DNA from: DYIU01 sp038326775
GTDB lineage: Bacteria; Actinomycetota; Geothermincolia; Fen-727; Anoxymicrobiaceae
Reading direction: 5' to 3'
DNA: 64,000 nt
NCBI GenBank assembly: GCA_038326775.1
Contig: JBBQKJ010000003.1
Span: forward strand, 1 to 64,000
The stretch's first letter is position 1. Each line of letters opens with the position of its first letter. Under the pieces are notes generated by a model that was given only the letters and a program-made list of their open reading frames with translations, was not told the origin of the DNA and searched no databases. The translations under genes and the position numbers were made by a program. Below, in pieces: positions 7,288-15,894 of this stretch.

Positions 7288-7818
7288 TCACTCCCGATCC
7301 TCAGCGCTGCCCCCGTTTTCCCTCCGGCTTTCTCTCGCACTGCCCGGGGACCCGCACCGTCCCCGCGGGCCTCCTCCTCGCCGCGCTCCGAAACCGTGGC
7401 CGCCACCGCGCCTCATCACGGGGCCGCCGCACTTCGGGCACGATGCCTCGCGGGCCCGTACGCCAGAGCCGAAGGGCTCCTCCCAACTGTTCCCGCACTG
7501 GACGCACTCGAAGATTCGCGCGCCGCCCGCAAGGACGTAATCGCCGCCCTCGATACCCAGCGCCTTTCCGTTCACCAGCACGTCCGCTACCTTCCTCCTC
7601 GCCTCGCGTAGCACCCTCTGGAAGGTCTGCCGCGAGACCTCCATCCTCTCTGCCGCCGCCTCCTGGTAGAGGCCTTCATCGTCAACAAGGCGCAAAGCCT
7701 CCAGCTCCTCGACCGAGAGGACGACGCTCTCCAGGTCCCTCAGAGGGATGCCCTGCGGCTTGAAGTACCGCGTGACGGGCTCCGCTCTCACAAACCTTGG
7801 TTTTCGCGGCCTCGGCAA
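7288..7818 (-). CDS. DUF134 HTH regulator with C-terminal zinc ribbon
   Basis: 176 residues. The N-terminus MPRPRKPRFV and the ELEALRLVDDEGLYQEAAAERM helix-turn-helix region (sigma-70 region 4-like) mark the DUF134/COG1342 family. Cys-based ribbon FECVQCGNSWEE...CPKCGG follows at about residues 103-131, then a Gly/Arg tail. It probably binds DNA and controls the gene train that it heads. A perfect palindrome lies 21 bases upstream of its start, so autoregulation is likely (inference). A second DUF134 gene is at 21317-21808. Confidence 0.88.
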   Translation of the reverse strand: MPRPRKPRFVRAEPVTRYFKPQGIPLRDLESVVLSVEELEALRLVDDEGLYQEAAAERMEVSRQTFQRVLREARRKVADVLVNGKALGIEGGDYVLAGGARIFECVQCGNSWEEPFGSGVRAREASCPKCGGPVMRRGGGHGFGARRGGGPRGRCGSPGSARESRRENGGSAEDRE

Positions 7819-7838
7819 AACCCTCTCCCCTCGCTAAC

Positions 7839-7860
7839 TATATGGGCATATGCCCATATA
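7839..7860. promoter_or_regulatory. Perfect 22-bp palindrome, probable operator of the DUF134-headed gene train
   Basis: TATATGGGCATATGCCCATA continues with TA to form a perfect 22-bp dyad, only 21 bases upstream of the DUF134 start codon. Its position and A/T ends suggest that it overlaps the promoter of the whole minus-strand train. A weaker copy, TGAACATATGTCCA, lies upstream of the second DUF134 gene. That the DUF134 protein is the ligand-binding factor is an inference. Confidence 0.75.
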
Positions 7861-8071
7861 AATAATAGCAACTGTGGCTCTTTCTGTCAACGGGAGATTC
7901 ATTCCGAAGTGGACAAGCCCAGGTACATAGAAGGCGGTATTCGCCTTCTCAAGCCAGCAAAGTGACCCGGGGGACAGTCGTTGCTTGGCTGACTCTAACG
8001 AACACCGGCGTTACCCGGCGGTCCTCAAATCACGGGATAGTGCCGTGCAGCACCGGCTCCTGTCGCTTTAT

Positions 8072-9769
8072 CTAGGCCTTTCCTGTTTCCTTTTCGAACG
8101 GCCAGGCGGCTATCCCGCCGTCCAGTACCCATACGTCCTCATAGCCGCGGTGCTGGATGATGAGAGATGCTTCGTAAGCCCTGAGTGCGGACTCGCATAA
8201 AACGACCACCTTCCGGTCTCTCGGCACCTCCTCCAGGCGCCCTCGCAACGCGCCCAGGGGAATCAGGTTGGAACCGGGTAGCTTCACTGCCTCGAACTCG
8301 GCAGGCGAACGTACGTCCAGCAGGAATACCTCCGCCCCCTCGTCCATCAGTTCCTTCAACTCGATGGAGCCCATGCCCCGGAACCTGCCCTCCACCTTGT
8401 TCCGCAGGGTATTGGCCGCGGTGATGATATTATCCATGGCGGGTGAAAAGGGAGGCGCGTAAGAGAGATCGAGGTTGGTGATGTCCTCGATATTGGCGCC
8501 GAAGGTCAGCGCGGTTGCCACCACGTCGATGCGCTTGGCCACGTCTCCCGGACCGATGATCTGCGCACCCAGCAGCTTGCCGCTTTTCCGGTCGCAGACC
8601 AGCTTGATGATTATAGGCTTGGCCGTGGGGAAGAAGTGGGCCTTGTCCTTTGCGGCGGTAACCGCCGTCATGGCATCAAACCCCTCCTCCATCGCCTCCT
8701 TCTCCGAGAGTCCTACTCGGGCCACGTTATATTCGAAAGCTTTCAGGATGCCCGACCTGACGATACCGTTGAAATTCTCGTTACCCCCGCAGGCATTAAT
8801 GGCCGCGACCCTGCCATGCTTGTTGGCCGTGGACCCGAGTGGGGTATACGAGTAGAAGTTCTTCTGGCAGACGAGGCAGCGGTTCTCTACGCAGTCTCCC
8901 GCCGCGAATATGTCCGGGTCGCTGGTGGCCATGCGCCGATCCACCGCTATCGCGCCCGTCCTGCCTATTTCCAGCCCCGCCTCCTCCGCCAGCTTGATGT
9001 TCGGGCGGACGCCGGCCGCTATTATCGCGAAGCCCGCCGGCAGGTGGTGGTCAACGGTCACCACCTCGACGACCCGGCCGTCTTTGCCAAGGATTGCCTC
9101 AACTTTCTCACCGGTGATAACCCGCACGCCTTTCGACTCCATGTGCTGGCGAACCAGCAGTGACATTTCTTCGTCAAGGAACGGGAGTATGTGGGGAAGG
9201 ACCTCGACAACCGTTACCCGGCAACCTGCTTCGACCAGGTTCTCGGTGCTCTCGATACTTATTAGGCCTCCCCCGATTATCACCACGTCCTTAGCCTTCC
9301 GGTCCTCCAGCTCGGAACGGATTGCCTCGGCATCCTCGATCGATTGCAGGCAGTAGACACCCTCCAGTTCACGCCCGGGGATAGGCGGCACGAACGGGTG
9401 GCTGCCAGTAGCGAGTATCAATTTGTCGTAAGGCAGCATTCGGACGGAGTCTGCCTTGAGGTCGCGGACCTCTACTTCCTTCCTGCTGCGGTCGATGCGC
9501 AGGGCTTCATGGTGGTTGAGCACCTTCAGGCCTTTGACCTTTTTGAAGAACTCGGGGTCCCGCAGTACCCCTATCGGCGTCGACATGAGATCGTTGCGGT
9601 TTTCGACGACTCCGGATATGTAGTATGGTAGTCCACACCCCGCGTAGGACAGGTACTCGCCTTTCTCGACAACTACGATATCGGCGTTCTGGTCCAGCCT
9701 CCTCGCCTTGGCAGCCGCCTTGGTGCCCGCCGCCACGCCGCCGATAATAACTATTTTCCTGCTGGCCAC
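8072..9769 (-). CDS. CoA-disulfide reductase-like flavoprotein with C-terminal rhodanese domain
   Basis: 565 residues from GTG 9769, seven bases after GGGAGG. An FAD-binding GGVAAGTKAAAKARR site is followed by the active-site YAGCGLPYY cysteine of the single-Cys CoADR/NADH oxidase (Npsr) family, and by a second NAD-binding GGGLISIESTENL. The C-terminal 100 residues form a rhodanese domain, with catalytic Cys in VVLCESALRA. The domain pair is known in CoA persulfide/polysulfide reductases, which reduce sulfane sulfur with NAD(P)H. It stands alone, about 250 bases from the DUF134 operator and on the same strand. A half-match to that operator lies about 190 bases upstream. Confidence 0.88.
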   Translation of the reverse strand: MASRKIVIIGGVAAGTKAAAKARRLDQNADIVVVEKGEYLSYAGCGLPYYISGVVENRNDLMSTPIGVLRDPEFFKKVKGLKVLNHHEALRIDRSRKEVEVRDLKADSVRMLPYDKLILATGSHPFVPPIPGRELEGVYCLQSIEDAEAIRSELEDRKAKDVVIIGGGLISIESTENLVEAGCRVTVVEVLPHILPFLDEEMSLLVRQHMESKGVRVITGEKVEAILGKDGRVVEVVTVDHHLPAGFAIIAAGVRPNIKLAEEAGLEIGRTGAIAVDRRMATSDPDIFAAGDCVENRCLVCQKNFYSYTPLGSTANKHGRVAAINACGGNENFNGIVRSGILKAFEYNVARVGLSEKEAMEEGFDAMTAVTAAKDKAHFFPTAKPIIIKLVCDRKSGKLLGAQIIGPGDVAKRIDVVATALTFGANIEDITNLDLSYAPPFSPAMDNIITAANTLRNKVEGRFRGMGSIELKELMDEGAEVFLLDVRSPAEFEAVKLPGSNLIPLGALRGRLEEVPRDRKVVVLCESALRAYEASLIIQHRGYEDVWVLDGGIAAWPFEKETGKA

Positions 9770-9956
9770 AGTACTGCCTCCCTTTCGCGAGAACTGGTCG
9801 ACTCGTTGACAATAAAACGCAGAAGAACTTCTTGAAAAGATTTGTTCCTCCGCGTAGGCTAACTCCTTCGACGTCATTTACCCGAATACGTTTCCTATAC
9901 CCGATATCCTCTGCCAAAACAATGATATATCCTCAAATCGTCGCGCGTTTACCACA

Positions 9957-9973
9957 ATATGGGCATAACGGCA
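9957..9973. promoter_or_regulatory. Imperfect copy of the DUF134-type operator
   Basis: ATATGGGCATAACGGCA matches the left half of the 7839-7860 palindrome exactly (ATATGGGCATA) and then diverges, keeping the final CA. It lies in the 394-base gap upstream of the rhodanese-flavoprotein gene. The rest of that gap shows no gene or other clear signal. This could be chance, as only one half-site is good. Confidence 0.25.
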
Positions 9974-10163
9974 CGGATAAACTTGATGGAGATAACACGC
10001 GAGGATGCGGCCGGGTCGGCTGTGAAAAGCGGCTGAGACCGTATAGAGCCGAATGTGTACAGTAGCTGCCTGGAGAAGCACGGCTACAGCGAGTTCCTGC
10101 CTGATCGGGGATTCTCTGCCGGTTCGAGCGGACAACCGCCAGAAGCCAACTGCCGGGCAGTCA

Positions 10164-11687
10164 CTACCTCTCGCTCTCGATTATCAGCTTCGAGATCCGG
10201 TCGGAGTGCGCCATAATAAAGAAGTGCGGCCCGCAGCAGGGCGCGATTGGGAAGATCGAGGAATCGCAGACGTAGAGCCCGGGGTAGTTGAACACCTCGC
10301 CTTTATGGTCGATGACCCCTTCACCCGGGCTGTCCGCCATGGCCGCACCACCGGTCGGATGGACGGACCCGATGCCTTTCCACTTCCTGGTCCTCTCGAT
10401 CCTCGCGATCTTCCTGCGCCGCTCCTCCTCGCTGAGCGGCCTGCCGACCGCGTCCGCTTCCATGGCGACCATCTTATGGTCGATAGTCGCCTCGCGGTGA
10501 CACTCCTGTGACGGGTACTCGATGTCCACGACATCCCCCGCCGGAGAGATCCGGCCGATCGGCTGTTCCCTGGAGAGGCTCAAGAAAGCCATCACCCTGT
10601 GGGTTATCCAGTTCAGCGGCGGCGGCGCCCACGCCATGGTTGAGGACCTGCACGCGAAGAAATGGTACTGGAAATCGTACCTGTCGGATTCCACCTCCAT
10701 GTATCGAAAGAGACAGGTGCCGTAGGAGTGGTCCAGCCTGTTGTGCCTGGCGATTCTCAAGCCGATGCGGTCTCCGTTGAACCCCCACCTGGAGCCAAGC
10801 CTGTCGCTGATCATGGGCAGCCCGTCGGGCATCGACTTCGATTTGAACAGGAGCTTCATGGTATTCACCGCACCCGCGCTGACGATCACCCTCCGCGCGG
10901 CGACCGATTTCAAGCTGTTGTCCCTGATGTCGTGGTACTCGACCACGTATCCGCCATCGGCCTTCCTTATTGCATGGGCCTCCGATAGCTCTCTGACCTG
11001 TCCGCCGCTCTTCAAGACTTGCTGGAGGTAGGTCACGTCCATGCTGTTCTTAGCACCCACGTTGCAGCCGGTAAGGCAGTCTGCGCGATACTGGCAGTTA
11101 TGCTGGGAGCGGCCGAAAATGTTGGTCCGTGTCTCCTGATGATCGGGGCCGGAACCGTACCACATGCTGGTGGGCTGAGGCACTGACCTGATATGAGGGA
11201 TCTTCTCGCAGGCGGCGTCGATGGTTTCCTGGTACCAGGTCGACTTGGGGGCCACCGCGGGCTGTATCACTTCCGCCACGCTCTGGAAGTGCGGCTCCAT
11301 CTCCTCGGGGGTTATCTCAGCGGGGTAGTGGTCGTAAATATCGCGGGGGGGCTTATCCACGAACCCACCTATTACGAGCGACCCGCCCCCTACGCCGCAC
11401 GGGATGATGATGGTGTAGCCGTTAACGAAATAGAACTCGAAAAGGCCCGCGCGCCTGTTGAGGTTTATATACCTCTTCAAGAATGGGATGCTAAGGCCGA
11501 TCCCCCGAAAGGAGCGCGCCCATTCCATGTAGCCAGTGGGAAAAGGCCTCTCTCCGTTCGCCTTGCCCCACCAGGTTCCCCTCTCCAGGACACAAACGCT
11601 CGCCCCCGCGCCTGCCAGGTTCCCCGCTGCTGGAGACCCGCCGCAGCCGCTGCCTATGACGACGACATCGAACTCGTCCATTGCCAC
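10164..11687 (-). CDS. GMC-family flavin oxidoreductase (cholesterol oxidase-like)
   Basis: 507 residues. FDVVVIGSGCGGSPAAGNLA is the FAD-binding Rossmann motif. The C-terminus carries HPTGGAAMAD and YVCDSSIFP, the catalytic-histidine and FAD signatures of GMC oxidoreductases. The length fits the cholesterol-oxidase/ketosteroid branch of the family, which oxidises alcohols. The substrate is unknown. It would need an acceptor other than oxygen in a strict anaerobe (inference). The start is GTG 11687 or ATG 11681. A small membrane protein gene follows upstream, 59 bases away, and may be co-transcribed. Confidence 0.85.
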   Translation of the reverse strand: MAMDEFDVVVIGSGCGGSPAAGNLAGAGASVCVLERGTWWGKANGERPFPTGYMEWARSFRGIGLSIPFLKRYINLNRRAGLFEFYFVNGYTIIIPCGVGGGSLVIGGFVDKPPRDIYDHYPAEITPEEMEPHFQSVAEVIQPAVAPKSTWYQETIDAACEKIPHIRSVPQPTSMWYGSGPDHQETRTNIFGRSQHNCQYRADCLTGCNVGAKNSMDVTYLQQVLKSGGQVRELSEAHAIRKADGGYVVEYHDIRDNSLKSVAARRVIVSAGAVNTMKLLFKSKSMPDGLPMISDRLGSRWGFNGDRIGLRIARHNRLDHSYGTCLFRYMEVESDRYDFQYHFFACRSSTMAWAPPPLNWITHRVMAFLSLSREQPIGRISPAGDVVDIEYPSQECHREATIDHKMVAMEADAVGRPLSEEERRRKIARIERTRKWKGIGSVHPTGGAAMADSPGEGVIDHKGEVFNYPGLYVCDSSIFPIAPCCGPHFFIMAHSDRISKLIIESER

Positions 11688-11746
11688 CCCCGGAAGCCTA
11701 CTCGAGAAAACCCGAGAACGGGTCGGTCATAGACGCCCGCCCCTGA

Positions 11747-12172
11747 TCACCGCTCCAGGGCCTTGCCTTCCAGCAGGTAGCGCCACGGCACAGCCCATAC
11801 ATCGCCCGCGACCATCGCGGCGTAGCCCAGGATCAGCCAGACCGAAGACGACATGTCCAGCTCTCCGCGCTTGGCCATCAAGCCCACCACCCCGACAAAC
11901 CAGGTCATCTTATAGACGAACTGGAGCATAAGGATGGGTGACCACTTCAGCGGGTCCTTGAGACCGAGTATCGACAGACTGCCGAAAGCGAAGTACACCG
12001 ACCCGCTTATCCCGAATATCAGCCTGTCCTGATCCTTCCAGTTGAACAGGTTCTGTGTCCACCGGGGGAAAAGAATGATAGCTAGGCCCAGTGGTATAGC
12101 GGCGAAAATCGTGAACCAGTACTGGAACTTCATGCATTTCATCTTGAAGTCGCTTACCCGTCGGGTTTCCAT
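11747..12172 (-). CDS. Small multi-pass membrane protein, unknown
   Basis: 141 residues with about four hydrophobic segments (near residues 16-32, 45-62, 72-95, 108-127). ATG 12172 follows GGAGG by about six bases. It is not recognised. The topology resembles small DoxX-like or carotenoid-associated integral proteins, but no motif decides. It lies directly upstream of the GMC oxidoreductase on the same strand, so a membrane partner for that enzyme is possible (inference). The 258 bases upstream, before the aminotransferase stop, show no gene. Confidence 0.65.
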   Translation of the reverse strand: METRRVSDFKMKCMKFQYWFTIFAAIPLGLAIILFPRWTQNLFNWKDQDRLIFGISGSVYFAFGSLSILGLKDPLKWSPILMLQFVYKMTWFVGVVGLMAKRGELDMSSSVWLILGYAAMVAGDVWAVPWRYLLEGKALER

Positions 12173-12430
12173 CGCGCACCTCCACGCTACATATACCGAC
12201 CAAGGCGCCTTATTATAGACCGATTAGGTCGATATTTCCCGCAGCGCAGAACAGTGCGAACAACGAGGCGCTCCGGGTACGGCGTATCGGTGGCCCTTAG
12301 TTTGCGGCCACCGGCGCGCAAGAAGTGAATCGAATCCTGCCACATGAAGCTTCGCTTTCCCCTTAACCCGACCCTCGAGGGTTGCGGCCTAACCACGCCC
12401 GCACAGAGCCGGAGACTGCCCCGGGAATGA

Positions 12431-13600
12431 CTACTGGAAGTAAGCCTCCATCCTGTCGAACGCCCGGTCTATTGATTCCAGGGGGACGCAGAACGACAAC
12501 CTCATGTGGCCTTCGCCCGTTGGTCCGAAGGCGACTCCAGGCGTAGCCGATACCCCTGCCTCCCTGAGCAGTTTCTTGCAGAAAGCGCTCGAGTCCTTAC
12601 CTTCCTCCAGCAGTATCCGCGGGAACATCAGGTATGAGCCGCCGGGTCTCTGGTACTGGAATACCGAGGAGAGCCGGTCGAGCCGGTCGCACATGAGGTC
12701 GCGGGCCGAAAGGTAGTGTTCCCTGAACTCCGCGACGCAGTCCTGGGGGCCGTCGAGGGCTGCAAGCGCCGCGTACTGCGAAACCACAGGCGCGCAGATA
12801 GCGCAGGGAATATGCACCTTGTTGATCTCGGGTATCATCGCCTCGTCCGCGTGCAGGTAACCAACTCTCCAGCCGGTCATGGCGTACGTCTTGGTAAAGG
12901 TGTAGCAGCTTATTACGTTCTTCCTCATCTCCGGGATGGAGCCCATGCTGAAATGCTCGTTGCCGTCGTACGTGAAGTACTCGTAGGCTTCATCGGTTAT
13001 CACCATCAGCCCGTGCTCCAGGGCCACCTCGGCCAGCCGCTCGAGCTGGTCCCTGGAATAGACAGTGCCCGTCGGGTTGCAGGGCGAGCAGTACATGATC
13101 GCCCTGGTCCTGGCGGTCACAGCCTTTCTTATGCCCTCGATATCGAGAGCGAACCCTTCCTCCTCGACAGATGGGACCATGACCGGCTTGCCTGACGCGG
13201 TCACCACCTGGTCGATGTGGGTGGAGTAAGTGGGGGAGGGCAGGATGACCTCGTCTCCGGGGTCTATCACCGCCATAACCGCGGAGAAGAGCCCTTCGAT
13301 GGCCCCTACCGTAACCAGCACCTGGGAGATATCGGCATCGATCTTGTTGAAGCCATCGAGTTTCTTGACTATCGCCCTGCGCAGTTCAGGCAGGCCCGCG
13401 TTCTCCGAATAGCCGCCTACCAGCCCATCCCGGATGGCCATGGCCGCCGCTTCCTTGATATGGTCGGGAGTATCGGTAGTGGGCTTGGCCCATGACAGGA
13501 ACGCCACGTCCTCGACCTCTTTTGACAGCCTGGTCATCTCGTGGATAGCCGACCTGCCCATCGAAGAAACTCTTTTTGATGCAACCGGTCCAGCGTTCAT
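12431..13600 (-). CDS. Class I/II PLP-dependent aminotransferase
   Basis: 389 residues from ATG 13600, ten bases after AAAGGGG. Fold-type I aminotransferase landmarks are YSENAGLPELRRAI near the N-terminus, CSPCNPTGTVYSR (PLP-contacting Asn), ITDEAYEYFTYDG and the Schiff-base lysine in YTFTKTYAMTGWRVGYL. This is the aspartate/aromatic AAT-I subgroup. The donor and acceptor cannot be told from sequence. A DUF1638 gene lies 110 bases upstream on the same strand. The gene appears intact. Confidence 0.9.
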   Translation of the reverse strand: MNAGPVASKRVSSMGRSAIHEMTRLSKEVEDVAFLSWAKPTTDTPDHIKEAAAMAIRDGLVGGYSENAGLPELRRAIVKKLDGFNKIDADISQVLVTVGAIEGLFSAVMAVIDPGDEVILPSPTYSTHIDQVVTASGKPVMVPSVEEEGFALDIEGIRKAVTARTRAIMYCSPCNPTGTVYSRDQLERLAEVALEHGLMVITDEAYEYFTYDGNEHFSMGSIPEMRKNVISCYTFTKTYAMTGWRVGYLHADEAMIPEINKVHIPCAICAPVVSQYAALAALDGPQDCVAEFREHYLSARDLMCDRLDRLSSVFQYQRPGGSYLMFPRILLEEGKDSSAFCKKLLREAGVSATPGVAFGPTGEGHMRLSFCVPLESIDRAFDRMEAYFQ

Positions 13601-13710
13601 AAGGACATGTCCCCTTTCAAAGTATAGACCCCTGAGGGTTAATCGGTTCAGGGCAGGCCCGGCGGGTTGCAGGTACGCCCTGGGAGGAGGAATGCCACTT
13701 GAAATGGTCG

Positions 13711-14346
13711 TCAACCAACCAGACTGTGAGCACATTCTGATAGGAGCACCTTCAAGCGATCGAGGGAAACCACCCGGGGTTCGATGCTGATGCCCATCCA
13801 GTCTGAGAACTCGAGTATCTCCTCCGGATTCTCGGTCGCCAGCTTTTCATAATATCCCAGGGGATCGAGCAGGATTGCGAGGTCGTTGGCGGGGAAAGTC
13901 TCATTCGCTTGTCCGATGTCCCATTCAAGGAATACGTGTTTACGGAATTCCATCCAGCCGGGTACCAGCCAATAGGCTTTTCGCCCGTCGGCCATTTCTT
14001 CTCTTTCGTCCTGTGAGGCAAGCATATCGATGCAGTTGTGTGCGTGGACCCGCGCTACCCCAGGGCCTTGCTCAGCGATAACAGTATCGATGCTGCGGTA
14101 GTAGTCGCTTGAATCAACAAAGCACCTGTCGCCGTAGACGACGATTACCTTCCCGGACTGGCTCTTTGCTTTCGCCACCTGGCGGACCAGCTGGTTTTCA
14201 AGCTCCCTTGGTATTTCGTGGAGGCCGGGGGTTGTGAAGAATAGCCTGTCAGCGTCAAGGAATCCCTCTTCCTTCAGCTGCTCGAGTTCTCTTCTCACGG
14301 TACCGCAGGAGACTACCGAAAGACCTTTGAAAGATATCTCATCCAT
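13711..14346 (-). CDS. DUF1638 domain protein
   Basis: 211 residues from ATG 14346 (TTG at 14349 is also possible), with GAGG five bases before. The pattern VVSCGTVRREL at the N-terminus, KVIVVYGDRCF and HAHNCIDMLAS are the conserved cysteine-containing segments of DUF1638. This family often lies in corrinoid methyltransferase clusters of anaerobes (established knowledge, from memory). No such methyltransferase is visible here. Function unknown. Confidence 0.78.
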   Translation of the reverse strand: MDEISFKGLSVVSCGTVRRELEQLKEEGFLDADRLFFTTPGLHEIPRELENQLVRQVAKAKSQSGKVIVVYGDRCFVDSSDYYRSIDTVIAEQGPGVARVHAHNCIDMLASQDEREEMADGRKAYWLVPGWMEFRKHVFLEWDIGQANETFPANDLAILLDPLGYYEKLATENPEEILEFSDWMGISIEPRVVSLDRLKVLLSECAHSLVG

Positions 14347-14421
14347 CAAGACCTCGAATCACAACTGATAATCAAGACGAATGCCTACGTGGAACCGTGC
14401 CCGAATAGAAAGAAAGGCTAT

Positions 14422-14479
14422 CGGAGTATCCTGGTATCAGCCTTTCGAGGCTGGTACCAGGATATCGGAAGACACTCCG
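14422..14479. terminator. Long stable hairpin with UUCG loop; probable terminator or structured RNA
   Basis: ATCCTGGTATCAGCCT (14428-14443), loop TTCG, then AGGCTGGTACCAGGAT (14448-14463) form a 16-bp stem with a single G-U-compatible mismatch. Outer arms CGGAGT and ACTCCG extend it with a bulge. On the minus strand it follows the glycine-rich gene at 14498-14740 and is trailed by a pyrimidine-rich stretch, so termination there is plausible. It is far longer than a usual intrinsic terminator. Confidence 0.5.
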
Positions 14480-14497
14480 CTCAGTCCGACTGCCGGT

Positions 14498-14740
14498 TCA
14501 GCGGCTCCAACCCATCCGTCCGCGGCCCCGACCCATACCCCGGCTTCCTCTTGGCCGGTTGTCCGGTTGCATCACAGGAGCTCCAACCGGGTAGAAGCCA
14601 TCGGCCCGACCAGCGTTGCCCGCGAACCGTCGCGGCACTGGATTAGCGTACCCCGGTACCTCAAAGCCCGCGCAGTACCCCGCACCCCTGCCGGTCATCG
14701 GCCCCAGGCCCGCCGGCCCCGTTCCATCTCCACCAGGCAT
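14498..14740 (-). CDS. DUF5320-like glycine-rich small protein
   Basis: 80 residues from ATG 14740, seven bases after AGGAGG. The opening MPGGDGTGPAGLGPMTGRG with following Gly/Arg/Met-rich text is typical of DUF5320 proteins that accompany NifX/ORP and Mrp genes in anaerobes. The protein at 24860-25087 opens with a related GDGTGPEGKGPGTGRG. It has a single cysteine and no known function. A perfect palindrome (14881-14896) upstream suggests metal- or redox-responsive control. Confidence 0.75.
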   Translation of the reverse strand: MPGGDGTGPAGLGPMTGRGAGYCAGFEVPGYANPVPRRFAGNAGRADGFYPVGAPVMQPDNRPRGSRGMGRGRGRMGWSR

Positions 14741-14880
14741 GCCATCACCTCCTCGTTAATCCTTTCAGGGGCCTTGATGACCAAGTGGTCATCTTGCCCG
14801 CATTTCCATGTACAGGGTTACCCCTGGATTCGGATAAACCCGTTTCAGTCTTATTCATGCTCGTCGTCCCGAATGAATAT

Positions 14881-14896
14881 GTTAGGCATGCCTAAC
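14881..14896. promoter_or_regulatory. Perfect 16-bp palindrome GTTAGGCATGCCTAAC, likely operator
   Basis: The dyad lies 141 bases upstream of the DUF5320-like gene in a 286-base gap. TTAGG...CCTAA half-sites resemble those bound by DtxR/IdeR/MntR-type metalloregulators (established knowledge). The assignment is an inference. An AT-rich stretch with TATAAT follows on the plus strand. The rest of the gap shows nothing. Confidence 0.5.
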
Positions 14897-15026
14897 AATT
14901 TCTATAATACCACTCGTTTTCTCAGAAGTAAACCAGCAGGGTAGTCCGCGCGTTTAACCGGACCCGGGAGTTCCGTGGGCATATTTGTCTTGCTTCCGGG
15001 CGGTACTCGCCCGGCGAGCCCGGAGT

Positions 15027-15752
15027 CTACTTATTCTGCAGGGCCAGCTCGGCCAGCTCGATTATATGGTAGTTTTTCAGCCCCGCGGCTGAAGCGACCT
15101 TGCGCAGGTTGAGCACGCACAGAGGGCATAGATACGCCATGGCCTGAGCGTTGTGCGCGACGGCGTCACGGACGTTGCGCTCCTTTGTCTCCATAGCCCG
15201 GCCCCGGTCTCTCGGCATCAGGGGAGAGCCGCAGCACAGGGCGGATATCCGGTCGTATTCGCGTTCGACCCGCTGCACCCCGATGAGCCCGAACAGCTCG
15301 TCTAACTGCTCGTCTTTCCACGGCGTGTACCGGGAAGCACATGGCTGCTGGTAGGCGACGCGCAGGTTCAGCGGCTTGACGTCTCCCGCCCGCTCTTTCA
15401 CCTGGCCCAGCAGGTACTCGATGATGTGCACGGGACGGAAAGGCACTTCTATGCCGTAGTCATCAACCATCGAGGCTAGCAGGGCATAGCAGTCGTCATG
15501 ATAGAAGACGATCTCCTCCGCGCCCGTGGCAGCGAGGTTTGCAACGACCCTGGACGCGTTCTCGCGCACCGGCGTCTCCTGCCCCAGGTGCACCCATCCC
15601 ACGCTGCAGAAGTAGTCCCCGCCCTTGAGCACGGTCATCCCCTCGAAGAGAGGGCCGTCGAACAGTCCCGGGATGAAGTCGCCGACGCTACACAGGGACA
15701 GGGCCGGCTTCTCGGGATCACCCTGGATTACCTGGCTGGGAGCGTCCGGCAT
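15027..15752 (-). CDS. HdrB-like CCG-domain protein (heterodisulfide-reductase-related)
   Basis: 241 residues. Cysteine-rich CCG-type segments are visible: YQQPCASRYTPW, SALCCGSPLMPRDRG, AYLCPLCVLNLRK, plus FYHDDCYALL and an N-terminal CSVGDF. These bind a noncubane [4Fe-4S] cluster in HdrB and act on disulfides or as electron carriers in related proteins. The natural N-terminal ferredoxin part appears to be split off in another frame at 15718-15816, so this is probably a frameshifted gene with an internal deletion. No HdrA or HdrC lies nearby. Confidence 0.68.
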   Translation of the reverse strand: MPDAPSQVIQGDPEKPALSLCSVGDFIPGLFDGPLFEGMTVLKGGDYFCSVGWVHLGQETPVRENASRVVANLAATGAEEIVFYHDDCYALLASMVDDYGIEVPFRPVHIIEYLLGQVKERAGDVKPLNLRVAYQQPCASRYTPWKDEQLDELFGLIGVQRVEREYDRISALCCGSPLMPRDRGRAMETKERNVRDAVAHNAQAMAYLCPLCVLNLRKVASAAGLKNYHIIELAELALQNK

Positions 15753-15816
15753 GTTCCACGTAGGGGCACAGTACCAGGCAGTCGCCGCATAGGTCGCACT
15801 TCCCTGGGTCGAACAT
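15718..15816 (-). pseudogene. Ferredoxin-like N-terminal piece of the HdrB-like gene, out of frame
   Basis: ATG 15816, with AAAAGGAGTCAGGAG just before it, starts a 32-codon frame reading FDPGKCDLCGDCLVLCPYVE, a CxxCxxCxxxCP ferredoxin motif, and then stops at TGA 15718. It overlaps the HdrB-like frame by 35 bases, offset by one. Family members usually join this motif, a second Fe-S motif and the CCG domains in one chain, so the second motif seems deleted and the frame shifted. Confidence 0.6.
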
Positions 15817-15894
15817 CTCCTGACTCCTTTTCTCTTCCTTCGGAGCTACTGGGTTAATCTACCAAGGTGGAGGTCGAGGGTCCACGGGGGAAGG

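Noticed and set aside
15718..15720. TGA in the ferredoxin piece as a second selenocysteine codon
   Set aside because: The frame after the TGA is not protein-like and stops again within about ten codons; a frameshift explains it better.
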